Below are positions 42,905-52,286 of a stretch of 64,000 nucleotides of DNA, one piece after another; position 1 is the first letter of the stretch; each line of letters starts with the position of its first letter. Origin of the DNA: Littorina saxatilis. Its lineage: Eukaryota; Mollusca; Gastropoda; Littorinimorpha; Littorinidae. Made by a program: the position numbers and the translations under genes. Below the pieces are notes generated by a model, which saw only the letters and a list, made by a program, of their open reading frames with translations, did no database searches and was not told where the DNA came from. The stretch spans positions 35,348,732 through 35,412,731 of the forward strand of contig NC_090246.1 of NCBI RefSeq assembly GCF_037325665.1. Direction: 5' to 3'.

Positions 42905-44075
42905 ATGCGTGCGTTCGTGCGTGCCTCCGTGCGTGTTTCTTGATCAATGCCTATCGCCCGCGCCGTTGACAATCTGAGGCAAGAAAAGGCAGATCGAAGG
43001 TAAGTGCTCGCACAAAATGTGCTAGAATGCGTGACTGCTTTTCGTATATTGGCAATTTTTAAGTGCCATTTGCAGAAACCTTCTTCCTATCAAAGACTTT
43101 CCGTGAAGTTTGGACTCTTGACTTACTTTTTTCCATTCTTTTGTTAAAACCCCCTGGAGTATGGGAAGATTTTACTTTGTTATGATGTTTCAAGCCCTAC
43201 TGACACGTAGCAGTTCGAATAAGTTGTACACTATGTCTGCGGCGTATTGTGCCATGAGTTTTGCCTGTGGGGACTTTTTTTTATTTGGTTTTAATCTTGA
43301 CTTCTAAGACAGCAAGTGTGAAAAAATAGGTGTACGGTGCCAACCCATGGTGGTGTACGCCTCCTGTTCCCTTTTCCGATCTGCAGGTGTATGGTGCTGT
43401 TCAGTTCTAAAGATGAATAAGTTCATACGGGACGATTTGCCCACGATGTGCCCGGTCGCACAGCCGATTTGATCGAAAGAGCGAGTTGCGATAGAGTTAC
43501 GAGTCCCTCGCCCCTAATAGGGGTATTGGGGATAGTAGATTAACTATAACAAAAATAGTGATGAAGCCAGAGAAGAAATTACTACCAGGTCAATGTGGAA
43601 GCAACGATTTGAAATTCTCAATTTCCTCAGTTTCTTTCCTTTCATTTAATTTGTTTAACGAGTTTTCATCCTTCTTCTTCTTCTTCTTCTTCTTCTTCTT
43701 CTTCTTCTTCTTCTTCTGCGGCGTTCATGGGCTGAAACTCCTACGAACACTCGTGTGTTTTTGCACGAGTGAGTTTTTACGTGCATGACCGTTTTTACCC
43801 GTTTTTACCCCGCCATTTAGGCAGCCATACGTCGTTTTCGGGGGAAGTTTATCATCCAATTGCTCAGGAAACCTGGTTGCTTCCCTACCTCCGCATAGTG
43901 TTGAACTCCGCCATCCGTGTCGTCGATGAGGTGTTCGCAGTCATTGCGGCCCACCTTCTTGGATCCCAGGTAACATCTGCCCTTAGTCTCGTCATAATCA
44001 AATGACTTGCAGTCACGGTCCGACCCACACAGCATCCCACAGTACAGTGACGTAAAGGCGTTCAGCTCTTTGTAC
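32323..44075 (-). CDS. FReD-2: PAN/EGF-like/fibrinogen-domain protein (5' end uncertain)
   Basis: Five confident exons: 44075-43889, 42800-42704, 42328-42249, 41078-40900 and 32725-32323, about 315 codons, all phase-compatible. The first is the PAN/apple-like core ([20 protein letters not shown] then [10 protein letters not shown]). The second is the four-Cys EGF-like module ([17 protein letters not shown] then GGPGC). The last three form the fibrinogen domain: [42 protein letters not shown], the Ca-site type [13 protein letters not shown] and CNPTGR, with stop TAG. The signal-peptide exon was not found; a candidate upstream exon lies at 46180-46276. The last intron (about 8.2 kb) holds a whole LTR retrotransposon and other repeats, which could affect splicing. 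Likely secreted recognition lectin, inferred from family. Confidence 0.8.
32990..33069. repeat. (CA)n microsatellite, insertion site of LTR element
   Basis: CA repeats with small interruptions end exactly at the 5' LTR; CA repeats resume after the 3' LTR at 39347, as expected for integration into a microsatellite. Confidence 0.9.
33070..33608 (+). repeat. 5' LTR
   Basis: 539 bp with a TATATAT box near 33402 and AATAAA near 33485, consistent with promoter and poly(A) functions. The internal region begins attgggggccaagcc, the likely primer-binding area. Confidence 0.9.
34094..38674 (+). CDS. gag-pol polyprotein of the LTR element (single frame)
   Basis: One 1526-codon frame carries gag and pol without a gag/pol boundary signal. 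The domain order is gag, zinc knuckle, protease, integrase (zinc-binding N-domain then catalytic core), reverse transcriptase, RNase H. A 1.5-kb leader with short frames separates the 5' LTR from the start. The N-terminal repeat is encoded by a tandem DNA repeat (34165-34360). Treated as a recent virus-like insert, not as a host gene. Confidence 0.9.
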   Translation: MAEFWAKGVELGLKGKQLTEFVESQTRLQAQREERQAQREERQAQREREERQAQREREEKERQAQREREERQAQREREEREAQREERQMELKRVELQIEMETKRLELQTEMVRVQNEHAAPRQRDNQQQMLHRAPKLPAFADGKDQIDCYLARFERFAESARWQRDDWAIQLSAHLTGAALEVYTRLSNDDARDYDVLKEALLRCYNFTERGYRQRFRECQPLSGETPSQFVERLSSYLQKWVELSGEEQSYESLRDLIVKEQFLNACPKDLATRLEEQKLRGLKDITDAAERYLIAHGRTLGTSKSSKPFQKSGNQGNQPAKGQTESAPSSNEGQNITCFHCNAKGHRVANCPQKKNNGHVNDKAQEHRRRYYDNKRQTSGSNQQVCASSVILPRAAEQVDTPSDVEECISDGQLLLANGRSISVVASAAVSVSNMPVSKGFVEKQEVTVLRDSGCNGVIVKEDLVPTEKFTGDFKWTLMADSKCVKAPVVKIQIDTPYFTGEVEAVCLKKPLYDLLIGNIGGARRPDDPDFEWRMGSAQPAAEEEDPLPFANEDISELLRDDRATVHRRDQPQVVSAVTTRAQAKKDKTTTPLRVTNSSATAVVDRDRLIQLQEADLTLTKYRSRPVKEMTKGEGTVHFEVKAKILYRVFQHPRVNGGKPLRQVLVPQPLRRQVMEVAHDSIMGGHLGVKKTSDRIQAAFYWPGLHADVTRFCRSCDICQKTIPRGRVPKVPLQKMPLIDRPFKRVAIDLIGEIKPPSEAGHRWVLTLVDYATRYPEAVPLKKIDTETVAEALVDIFSRIGVPEEILTDLGTQFVSECMEEVNRLLSIRHLTTTPYHPMCNGLVEKFNATLKSTLKKLCSEQPRQWHRYINALLFAYREVPQESTGFSPFELMYGRTVRGPMQILKELWTKDVDTPEVKNSYQYVFELREKLEETLEIARENLRKSQDSGKHYYDRKAVNRKFTPGNKVLILLPTDHNKLLMQWKGPYEVEAVVGINDYKVNVGKKSKIYHANLLKLYVERPPEAVQVAASVEEPAELDEFDGEELLELGDLHKKEGVDDVKLGPDLTEDQQKELHDFMGDFTHRFSDVPGSTSLVEHEVHLTSDVPVRSKPYPIPFQARESLKKDIDNMLKMGVIRESSSPYSSPVVVVKKKDGTNRVCIDFRKVNKITVFDPEPMPTATDLFRQLTGSKIFSKIDLSKGYWQIPVREEDIPKTAFATPDGTYECLRMPFGMVNSGATLKRGMRKMLKGMKNVVYYWDDLLVHTETFAEHLETLRELFSRLTKANLTVRPSKCILGTDNVDFIGHSLKEGQKGLLLENVTKILNAPRPETKKQVRSFLGLAGYYREFIPNFAAITAPLSDMTRKGCPNRILWGPAQEKAYQTVRDLMSRDPVLRLPDTAKEFILRTDASDEGIGAMLMQEHGGKPFPVSYASKKLSGAEKNYSTMEKECLAIVWGIKKFELYLQGVKFVLQTDHKPLTYLNSAKFVNNRIMRWVMYLQNFDMRVESIKGSDNVGADFLSRVCE
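38807..39346 (+). repeat. 3' LTR
   Basis: 540 bp, almost identical to the 5' LTR. Preceded by the G-rich ctggtgttgggggtaa, a plausible polypurine tract. Confidence 0.9.
39347..39475. repeat. (CA)n microsatellite
   Basis: Continuation of the CA tract interrupted by the LTR element. Confidence 0.9.
39531..40726. mobile_element. element with about 150-bp terminal inverted repeats
   Basis: The left arm at 39531-39680 (ttaaaggcacagtaagcctc ... gcaattttcaaagaatt) is mirrored by 40572-40726 (ending gaggcttactgtgcctttaa) with few differences. The interior contains the GGCTCACGTAAG element copy 2. TIR-like tips ending gtgcctttaa also occur at 18130 and 58327. No transposase seen. Confidence 0.75.
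39740..40192 (+). mobile_element. GGCTCACGTAAG element copy 2 (nested)
   Basis: Ends GGCTCACGTAAG (39740) and CTTACGTGAGCC (to 40173) plus ttgatggcttcgcctcttg. Internal GCGT and GT microsatellites and gacgtcacattatgacgtaa. Lies inside the 39531-40726 element. Confidence 0.75.
40785..40890. mobile_element. fragment of the CAGTGGAACCCC MITE family with G-runs
   Basis: gggggtaaatttac, gtctgaggaaacctgg and gtcttaaaaatgggggttg resemble one side of the family. It ends 10 bp from the FReD-2 exon at 40900. Confidence 0.4.
40900..41078 (-). CDS. FReD-2 exon: fibrinogen domain, middle
   Basis: Acceptor ttttcag and donor GTAAAA; 179 bp, phase 0 to 2. Contains [23 protein letters not shown] and WLGL, ending YKLR. 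Confidence 0.85.
41560..41865 (+). mobile_element. tRNA-derived SINE, family B ((CAAA)n tail), complete
   Basis: tRNA-like head with TGGCCTAGTGGTAAGG (box A region) and GGGTTCGAACCCC (box B), a body ending ggctgggcgttaag, then CAAA repeats. A perfect 11-bp ACCCCAAATGT flanks it (41549-41559 and 41866-41876). In a FReD-2 intron. Confidence 0.85.
41878..42225. repeat. (TTG)n then (TTGCC)n/(TTGTC)n satellite-like tract
   Basis: About 60 bp of TTG grades into pentamer ccttg, then cttgt units with drift, ending 24 bp from the donor side of the FReD-2 exon at 42249. Confidence 0.9.
42249..42328 (-). CDS. FReD-2 exon: start of fibrinogen domain
   Basis: Acceptor gcccag and donor GTAAGT; 80 bp. It reads (D)[18 protein letters not shown] then NNTERPFR. 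It matches exon 57100-57188 of FReD-3 in phase and position. Confidence 0.8.
42426..42500. repeat. (CA)n and (CT)n microsatellite
   Basis: CA run, short spacer, CT run; intronic in FReD-2. Confidence 0.85.
42704..42800 (-). CDS. FReD-2 exon: EGF-like module
   Basis: Acceptor tttgcag and donor GTATAA; 97 bp, phase 0 to 1. Cysteines as in C-x13-C-x-C-x8-C; four in all. Confidence 0.8.
42857..42904. repeat. (GT)n microsatellite
   Basis: Pure GT run about 57 bp upstream (transcript sense) of the EGF exon acceptor at 42800. Confidence 0.9.
43674..43853 (-). mobile_element. 3' fragment of SINE family A with (TTC)n
   Basis: The TTC tract, then gttcatgggctgaaactcc and accccgccatttaggcagcc: the reverse complement of the family A 3' half. 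Ends about 35 bp from the PAN exon at 43889. Confidence 0.7.
43889..44075 (-). CDS. FReD-2 exon: PAN/apple-like core
   Basis: Acceptor atttcag and donor GAG|GTAGGG; one base, then 62 codons, ending HYAE. The residue pattern C-x3-C-x5-C-SFDYD-x5-C-YLG parallels FReD-1 and FReD-3. A SINE fragment lies immediately downstream. Confidence 0.8.
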
Positions 44076-44711
44076 CTGAAATTTGGTTTAAACAATGTTC
44101 TTCAAAGAATTACAACTAAAAATGCTTCATACATTCAGTAGAATCAATGTAGCACAAGCTAAGCTGATAACCGTGCTGTGATTTGAGTACAGAACACGTA
44201 CGTATTAGTTACAATTACGTTCATTATGGTATCGCGCGGTATTGTCGAGACAGGGGGGTGGGGGAGTGTTTATGATTTGACATACCTGCAGAAAATAGTC
44301 ATCAAGGAAGGCACCTGGTCAAAATTGTAAGTGTTCAACACCAACGGGTAAACAGCCTCGAGGGACGTCGTCATATTCATTCACCCCTGCCATGACGAGG
44401 TACCACGCGATACCATACGGATTGCCCAGAGAAATCAAAAATGTTCTTCATGGTAGCATATCAAGAAAATATGTCCCTAGTTTGCCGCTGCTGTCATTGA
44501 GTACGTTAACTGTGAATCAGTTTTGTTATCATAATTTTGCATTGATTTTGCGATAAAATGTCAAAAAAAGATTTCACTCATGTACAATGAAACAGAGACA
44601 AGCTTAACAAAGAGTCAACGCGCGTTAACGGGATAAATGAAAAGATGTAAAGATGAATGCTAAAAATGTAAGTTATAGCAGGCACAAGATCTAAGAAACA
44701 AAGACGCGTAA

Positions 44712-45254
44712 GCCGGCGTAACACGAGAAAATTACTCCCACGAGATTTTTACTCCGGAGTAAACATTTCGTACGAAAAAGTTACTCCCTTTACGAAAAAA
44801 GCACTCCCCCATTGCACGAGAAAATTACTCCCCAAGACAGGTGAGTTCCGAGTAAACATTTCGTACACAAATGTTACTCCCCTGACGAATAGATAACGAA
44901 TAAATTACTTCACCCCAACACGAGCAATTTAACCTCCCAAGCCAGGTGTAGGAAATGTTTACTCCCTTGTCCCCTGTTAGTCTTGGTGGTGGAAGGAGGG
45001 TAGCACGACATTCGTGTGCGCGAGATCACTTATTGGCATTATCCCTTCGCCCGCATCCCATTTTTGCGTACGATATTTTTACTGGAAGTAAAAAAAAAAC
45101 GGGGAGTAAAAATTTCGTGGAGGGAGTAATTTTTTCGTGCCTTGGGGAGTTCGTTTCTCGTACGAAAAAGTGTACTCGGAGTAAGAATTTCGTACGAAAT
45201 ATTTACTCCGGAGTAAATTTTTCGTGGAGTAAAAATTTCGTGTTACACCGGCGC
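44712..45254. mobile_element. TIR element built of TTACTCC and TTTCGTACGAAA motifs
   Basis: Ends GCCGGCGTAACACGAGAAAA and, inverted, TTTCGTGTTACACCGGCGC. The inside is a dense series of ttactcc/ggagtaa, tccggagtaaa and ttcgtacgaaa units in both orientations, with a GC-richer centre at 44955-45060. No convincing ORF. Confidence 0.7.
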
Positions 45255-45272
45255 TCATAATACAAACAGCAA

Positions 45273-45628
45273 CTTCTTCTTCGTTCATGGGCTGGAAATC
45301 TCACGGCTTTTACCTGCATGACCGTTTTTACCCCTCCATTTTTAGTGATTTAGGCAGTCATTTAGGCAGTCATACGCCGCTTTCGGGGGATGCATGCTTA
45401 GTATATTCGTGTTTCTTTAACCCGCCGAACTCAGACATAGATAACACGATCTTTTTTGTGCGCATGCACTTGGTCTTTATCTTGCGTGTGCACACGAAGG
45501 AGGATAAGGCACTAGCAGGTCCGTTTGCTCCACCCTTAACCTACCAGGCACGGCTGGGATTCGAACCCACAAACTTCCGCTTGGGAGACCGACGTTTTAT
45601 TCACTCGGCCACTGCGCTTGTCGTCACT
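45273..45628 (-). mobile_element. SINE family A, near-complete, minus strand
   Basis: From cttcttcttcgttcatgggc (tail side) through gcatgcacttggtc to the tRNA-like head: the + strand has gggattcgaacccacaaact, i.e. box B in reverse. Head and body match 771-1157 in layout. Confidence 0.7.
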
Positions 45629-46179
45629 AAATAAATATGATAATAATAATAATATAACATAAAATAAAACAAATAAATTAGATTAAATTTTTGAGGTAAA
45701 AATACCAGTTTTTCTTTGAACGCTTCTCCCTCAGTCTAACACCCGGTGAAGAGACAGACGCTTCAGACCACAGGGCTAGATATCAAAGTACGAGTTGCTT
45801 TGCTACTGTTTATCAAATCAACTTGCACTTTGATTTTCAGACCTGTGGATATAGAGTAGATGCAACCGTAGACTGGAGGGGCTGTCGGTAGGGTACACCC
45901 ACCATGTACCAAAACAGCTTCCCGTAATCAATTAAAGTATAAGTTACAACAATTGACACAAAGCTCTGATATGGTACAATGCACGTACTGTCTATGGTAA
46001 AATAAATAAAAAAATCATGTCTCAATTGAACATGGATTGCCCTTCTTTGAGTCATGTGACGTCAATGTCCGATTAACTCATTTTTAGGCGGCTTGCTGAG
46101 ATTACAAAAGAGTGCATGCTTGAATGCGTTCAATCGTAACAAATATAATGACTGATACATAAATGTTTGTATTTTTGAC

Positions 46180-46276
46180 CAAAATATACCATCACATTTT
46201 ACGGCACAGACGTCTAGACAGTCATTGTTCACCTCGACCACTGGCGTGGACTCGGAGGAACACTGTTTCGACTGAT
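46180..46276 (-). CDS. candidate N-terminal exon of FReD-2
   Basis: Minus-strand acceptor ttacacag, then (D)QSKQCSSESTPVVEVNNDC and CAVKCDGIF. It aligns loosely with FReD-1 FYQKASQCPNQVLAANL, which precedes its PAN core. With the weak donor GTCAAA at 46179 the phase fits the exon at 44075; the better donor at 46189 (GTATAT) does not. No signal peptide found upstream. Confidence 0.3.
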
Positions 46277-46279
46277 CTG

Positions 46280-47150
46280 TGTAAAATGTCATATTTTGGT
46301 TTAAAATGCAAATAAATAATAAATTTGGTCGAGTATTATTTAGAGGTAATAACAACAGACACGAGCTCAAACACAGTCTAATGCACAAGGGTAAAATAAG
46401 TAAATAAAATAAGAACAGTGTGGTCCAGAGTTCGAACCAATATTTTCATACTGTCAAAAACATATTCATACCTGTGTTCTGACTTGAAAGCAATCGAGAG
46501 AAAAAAATGTTAAACAAAATTTGATCCAGTGTTCAACCTATTTCAACACACACACAAATACACAGTCATATAGGCCTACCTGTGTTCTGGTTTCAACACT
46601 TTGCCCAATCCACATACGCTAAAATGATAATACTCTTTCCCAAGCTTCGTCGCATAAGTCCCGACTAACAGAAACATTGCGATTGGGATAGCTTGGAAAA
46701 ATACTCCTGCTAGAGCGAAAAGTATCATATTGCTTTTCCCTGGCTCTTGTCTGCCTAAAGTGAAAGTAATTTAAAAGGAGAGAAGACCTTTTATTGCATA
46801 CGGCCGACAGTGACACCTAAATCCTAAATCCTTTCTTTACTCTGTGTATAGTATAAGCAAACATTACACGCCCGAATTGACTGCTGGAGCAAACTGAACT
46901 GGGAAATTATATCTTTTCACTGATCTGTTTCTGTTGAAACAATTGATCTCTACAAGATGAAGAAAAATGTCTTTGAACAATTAAAGTATTTTGTCTATTT
47001 TCACGGCAAAAGACGCTTTCACTTCCGTTCTTTCTGAGCATTTTCTCTCGGCGTGGGATATTAGTTTTTACGCTTCTTTGAAAGCATTGTTGTAATAATC
47101 ACGCTTGACTTGGCTGAAGGGGTAAAGTTGTGATTCACTGAGGAGGTCTT
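46280..47150. other. spacer between FReD-2 and FReD-3, nothing firm
   Basis: The minus strand has two similar short segments ending cagaacacag|gta (near 46470 and 46580) that look like a duplicated donor site. No exon could be confirmed. Confidence 0.25.
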
Positions 47151-47154
47151 TAAG

Positions 47155-47170
47155 TGGTGTGTGTGTGTGT

Positions 47171-47226
<56 letters not shown>
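47155..47226. repeat. (GT)n microsatellite
   Basis: GT run with one AAGT interruption. Confidence 0.9.
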
Positions 47227-47613
47227 ATAACGGCTCATTCGTGATGCAGACTCGCGTAAACGCATACACTTTCATGCTGACATAATATACCAGCACATCC
47301 ACCTCACACACACACACACACACTAATGAAAAGTTGGGGTCACTCTGAGTCTGTCCGGGTGCAAAAACCGTCCGGTGCCATTACTCATCAGCGCCGACCC
47401 CAACGAACGGATTTTCCTGGATGCTGTGAGTTCAAAATAAAACGCATCAACAGGAAGTGAAGCTACAAAAGAACTGTTGGAGAGAAAAATCCAATTCATG
47501 TCCAGTGTCTTGGACACGTCGATTTCTTTCTTAAGTGAAATTGTGTGTTTGATTAGCTGCTCAACCTTTTTGACGAAGACCTGAAACTAAAAAGGCTTTG
47601 TTTCTGGGAGGGC

Positions 47614-47868
47614 ATGTGTGTGTTTGTGTGTGTGTGTGTGTGTGTGTTTGTGTGCGGTGGAGGGGCATGTGTGTGTGTGGGTGTGTGAGCCGTGTGTGGG
47701 AGTCTGTGTGGGTGTGTGAGTGTGTGTGGGTGTCGGTGCAATATCATTGTGTGTGTGTGCCGTGTGTGTGTGCGTGTGTACTGGGGGAGGGCGTGTGTGT
47801 GTGTGTGTGTGTGTCGGGGGAGGGTGTGTGTGTGTGTCGGGGGAGGGGTGTGTGTGTGTGTGCACTAC
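47614..47868. repeat. GT-rich array with gggggaggg units
   Basis: GT runs separated by ctgggggagggcg or tcgggggagggtg recur here and again at 48226-48395, on both sides of a family C repeat. Confidence 0.85.
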
Positions 47869-48219
47869 GTTGGGGTGTGCACGTTAAAGATCCCACGATT
47901 GACAAAAGGCTCTTTCCTGGCAAAATGATTGTATAGGCATAGATAAAAATGTCCACCAAAATACCCGTGTGACTTGGAATAATAGGCCGTGAAAAGTAGG
48001 ATATGCGCCGAAATGGCTGCGATCTGCTGGCCGCTGTGAATGCGTGATGTATTGTGTACAAAAATTCCATCTCACACGGCATAAATAAATCCCTGCGCCT
48101 TGAATATGTGCGCGATATAAACTGCATAAAATAAAAATAAAAAAATGAAAAAATAAATCCCTGCGCTTAGAACTGTACCCACGGAATACGCGCGATATAA
48201 GCCTCATATTGTTTGATTG
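47866..48219 (-). mobile_element. snail repeat family C, minus strand
   Basis: The reverse complement matches 59981-60385: cgcgcgtattccgtgggta, gcgcagggatttatt, gatctttaacgtgcaca. It sits between two GT arrays of the same make-up, as if inserted into one array. Confidence 0.8.
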
Positions 48220-48225
48220 ATTGAT

Positions 48226-48263
48226 TGTGTGTGTGTGTGTGTGTTTACTGGGGGAGGGCGCGC

Positions 48264-48303
<40 letters not shown>

Positions 48304-48431
48304 AGGGGTGTGTGTGTGTGTGTGTGTGTACTGGGGGAGGGCGCGTGTGTGTGTGTGTCAGTCAGTGTGTGTGTCGGGGGAGGGGCCCTGTGTGTGTGCA
48401 CGGCGTGTGTGTGTGTGTGTGTGTGTGTGTG

Positions 48432-48471
<40 letters not shown>

Positions 48472-48532
48472 GCAGTGTATGTGCAGTGTGTGTGTGCAGT
48501 GTGTTTTGTCTGTATGTCTATACGTGTATGTA
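48226..48532. repeat. GT-rich array with gggggaggg units (second half)
   Basis: Same unit types as 47614-47868, grading to gtgcagtgtgt. Confidence 0.85.
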
Positions 48533-48887
48533 GGCCTACCTATATGCGTGTGAGTGAGTCAGTGCCTGCCCGGGGCGATGTTCTCAGTGTAAAAATCGTA
48601 ACATTTTTCAACTAATTCACCCAGTCTTCAAGTTCAATCGCTGAGCCCCTTGACTTGATCCCCAGCTCTTTGATCAGTAAATGATCTTTAAAAGTATCCT
48701 TTGGTCTTTCTCCAAACGAGAAAGCGTGGCACGGAAGTGCGCATCAAGTTCCACCAATTTAACAACAAAGAACTGAACTCTGAGAAAAGGCAAGCTAAAA
48801 GATCAAAATGATTATATTAAACTAGTCACAGATAAAGCAAAGAACTTGCAGCAACATTTTCAGATACATTCCATTCTATCGGCAGTC

Positions 48888-49235
48888 ATGAACGCCTCGA
48901 CTCTGCATCTCCGATTTCTTCCTCTAATGTCTCTCTTACTATTCCCCCTGTTCCCACAAGTCGTACAAGCAGTAAGATCAGTAGACTATCGCATAAGCAA
49001 GAGCTGCGGCGAGAACAGCAAACTGCACCCAGTCCACATTATCAAAGCCTTCGGGGGTCGCAGTGACCTACACTGCGCCGTGCAGTGCGAGTTGCACGAG
49101 CACTGTACGTCTTTCGACTTTGACAGGGACTCCAAAGAATGCACGCTGGGCCTGCAGCCGTTCTATACTGACTGCAGCAACAGTATCGTCAACGGTACTA
49201 ACTACACCACTGAGGAGATCAAGCACTTTGATGAG
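48888..49235 (+). CDS. FReD-3 exon 1: signal peptide and PAN/apple-like domain
   Basis: 116 codons, ending KHFDE at donor GTGACG (weak but in the same place as GAG|GTAGGG of FReD-2). An upstream in-frame TTG at 48846 was rejected as start in favour of the ATG that directly precedes the signal peptide. A TTG microsatellite follows the donor. Confidence 0.85.
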
Positions 49236-49327
49236 GTGACGCGTTATTGTTGTTGTTGTTGTTGTTGTTGTCTAAATTCCAATTTCCATGAAGATCGATC
49301 CAGTCGTTTTCTCACACACACACACAG

Positions 49328-49364
<37 letters not shown>

Positions 49365-51139
49365 CCATCACCCTCGTCTCGATTCCCAGTCTATGTGAAA
49401 ACATTTAGTCAAAAACTTGACTAAATGTAAACAAGTCGCGTAAGGCGAAATTACTACATTTAGTCAAGCTGTGGAACTCACAGAATGAAACTGAACGTAG
49501 TCCGCCGCCAGTGCAAAAGGCAGTGAACGTGACGAGCCTGTTTGGCGCGGTAGCGATTGCGCTGTGCTTTACTGTACCTCTCTTCGTTTTAACATTATGA
49601 GCGTGTTTTTAATCCAAACATATCATATTTATATGTTTTTGGAATCAGGAACCGACAAGGAATAAGATGAAATAGTTTTTAAAACGATTTCGGAAATTTA
49701 ATTTTGATCATCATTTTTATATTTTTAATTTTCAGAGCTTGTATATGTTTTTGGAATCAGAAAATGACGAAGAATAAGATTAAATTGTTTTTGGATCGTT
49801 TAATAAAAAAAATAATTTTAATTAGAAGTTTCCGATTTTTAATGACCAAACTCACTCATTAGTTTTTAAGCCACCAAGCTGAAATGCAATACCAAACCCC
49901 GGCCTTTGTCGAACTGCTTTGCCAAAATTTCAATCAATTTAATTGAAAAATGAGGGTGTGACAGTGCCGTCTCAACTTTTACAAAAAGCCGGATATGACG
50001 TCATCAAAGGTATTTATCGAAAAAAAGAAAAAAACGTCCGGGGATATCATACCCAGGAACTCTCATGTCAAATTTCATAAAGATCGGTCTAGTAGTTTAG
50101 TCTGAATCGCTCTACACACACACACAGACAGACAGACACACACACACACACACATACACCACGACCCTCGTCTCGATTTCCCCCTCTATGTTAAAACATA
50201 TAGTCAAAATTTGACTAAATGTAAAAAGCAGCCCAAGAAGGCTTAGCAGATCAAAAAGTACCAGCACCACCATACAAAAAGCCGCCGTGACGACAGCTAC
50301 GACAAACATAGTGAGCTCGTCAGTATAGTCTGGCTGAGGGTCAGACCTGGTGGACCTTTTTTTATTTAAACAAATCTCCAAGCGCAATATTTAATATACG
50401 AGTATATTGCGTAATGTAACAGGGTAACACAGTAATCTCCCTTGACAGCAGACACTGCAGAGTTGTCTGCCGGCGAAGAGCGCGGGCTATTTATAGTAGC
50501 TCGACGTTTTTTCTACGTTGCTGGCTAGACACTTGTCAATTGTATAGTTCTTTATCCTACATACGTGAGAGAGACACTCGTGAGATAATAATCGTTCAAA
50601 TCACACGTGTGTATATCATGTAAATAAGGTCATGTCAAGCAAGTCTGGCAGGGACCTGTTTTTCCACTGCTTATGATACTTGAAAGTCACCGAGACAAAC
50701 GTCATTTATAGAAGACTAGATGATTACCCGCTTCGCCGGGTACCGGCTTCGCCGGGAAGAAGTAGAGCCGAACCAGGCTGCGCCTGGGACCCGGCTTTGC
50801 ACGAAGGAAAGGAGATAAACGCGCAAAACACTGGAGACCTTCTAAAAATAGTAACGTGCAGTGACCTTCTAAAAATAGTAACGTAGTAACGGGAATATGG
50901 ATTGACGCCACACGGAGGAAGGGAGATAATCGCGGCTGAAAACACTGGAGAAGATAAGGAAGAGTTACTGGTAGTGGATCCCGACAAAAAACAAAAAAAA
51001 TCGGTTCAGCGCGCACAGCGCTGCGCGCTGAGAGCACGTGTTGAAATATCTCATCGATGAGGTTGTGTCCGGGGTGTAGCTGAATACGGTGTCCAAATTT
51101 GAAAAAAGATCCACCGAGAACTTTTGCCGTGCATCGCGA

Positions 51140-51170
<31 letters not shown>

Positions 51171-52252
51171 CTAGTCGTATATATATATATAGAAGAAAAA
51201 ATTGCGCTCGCTAATTGCCCTCGATGTATTTTTAGAACTAACACGTCACGCCACACTTTCAGAGTGACGTTTCTTTACTTTGACGTAATATATTGCACGA
51301 GGCTTTAGAAGAGATCGAGGTTCCAAAACAAGCGTCTTCAAGTTAGCTGCCTCGACTGCAGGACATTTTCAGTAAAATACACGTAAGTACAGTAGCCTAT
51401 GTAGGATAAACAGAATACTACATGCTGTGTCGTACACGATTTACACTCGTTGCTTTTTCAAATAGTGAACAGCTCGCTTTCGCTCGCAGTTCAATATTTA
51501 AAACAAGTCGCGTAAGGTGAAATTACTACATTTAGTCAAGCTGTGGAACTCACAGAATGAAACTGAACGTAGTCCGGCCGCCGCTAGTGCAAAAGGCAGT
51601 GAAAGTGACGAGCCTGTTTGGCGCGGTAGCGGTTGCGCTGTGCTTCATAGCACGCTTTACTGTACCTCTCTTCGTTTTAACTTTATGAGCGTGTTTTTAA
51701 TCCAAACATATCATATCTATATGTTTTTGGAATCAGGAACCGACAAGGAATAAGATGAAATAGTTTTTGAAACGATTTCGGAAATTTAATTTTGATCATA
51801 ATTTTTATATTTTTAATTTTCAGAGCTTGTTTTTAATCCAAATATAACATATTTATATGTTTTTGGAATCAAAAAATGATGAAGAATAAGATGAACGTAA
51901 TTTTGGATCGTTTTATCAAAAAAAAATTTTTTTACAATTTTCAGATTTTTAATGACCAAAGTCATTAATTAATTTTTAAGCCACCAAACTGAAATGCAAT
52001 ACCGAAGTCCGGCCTTCGTTGAAGATTGCTTGGCCAAATTTTCAATCAATTTGATTGAAAATTGAGGGTGTGACAGTGCCGCCTCAACTTTTACAAAAAG
52101 CCGGATATGACGTCATCAAAGACATTTATCCCAAAAAAAGAAAAAAACGTCCGGGGATATCATTCCCAGGAACTCTCATGTCAAATTTCATAAAGATCGG
52201 TCCAGTAGTTTTGTCTGAATCGCTCTACACACACACACACAGAGCCAGACAG

Positions 52253-52286
<34 letters not shown>

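Noticed and set aside
46062-46388. Whole 108-codon minus frame as a small secreted protein
   Set aside because: Only the segment 46180-46276 has exon-like borders and similarity to the FReD N-terminus; the start is hydrophobic but lies before an acceptor, so it is kept only as a low-confidence exon.
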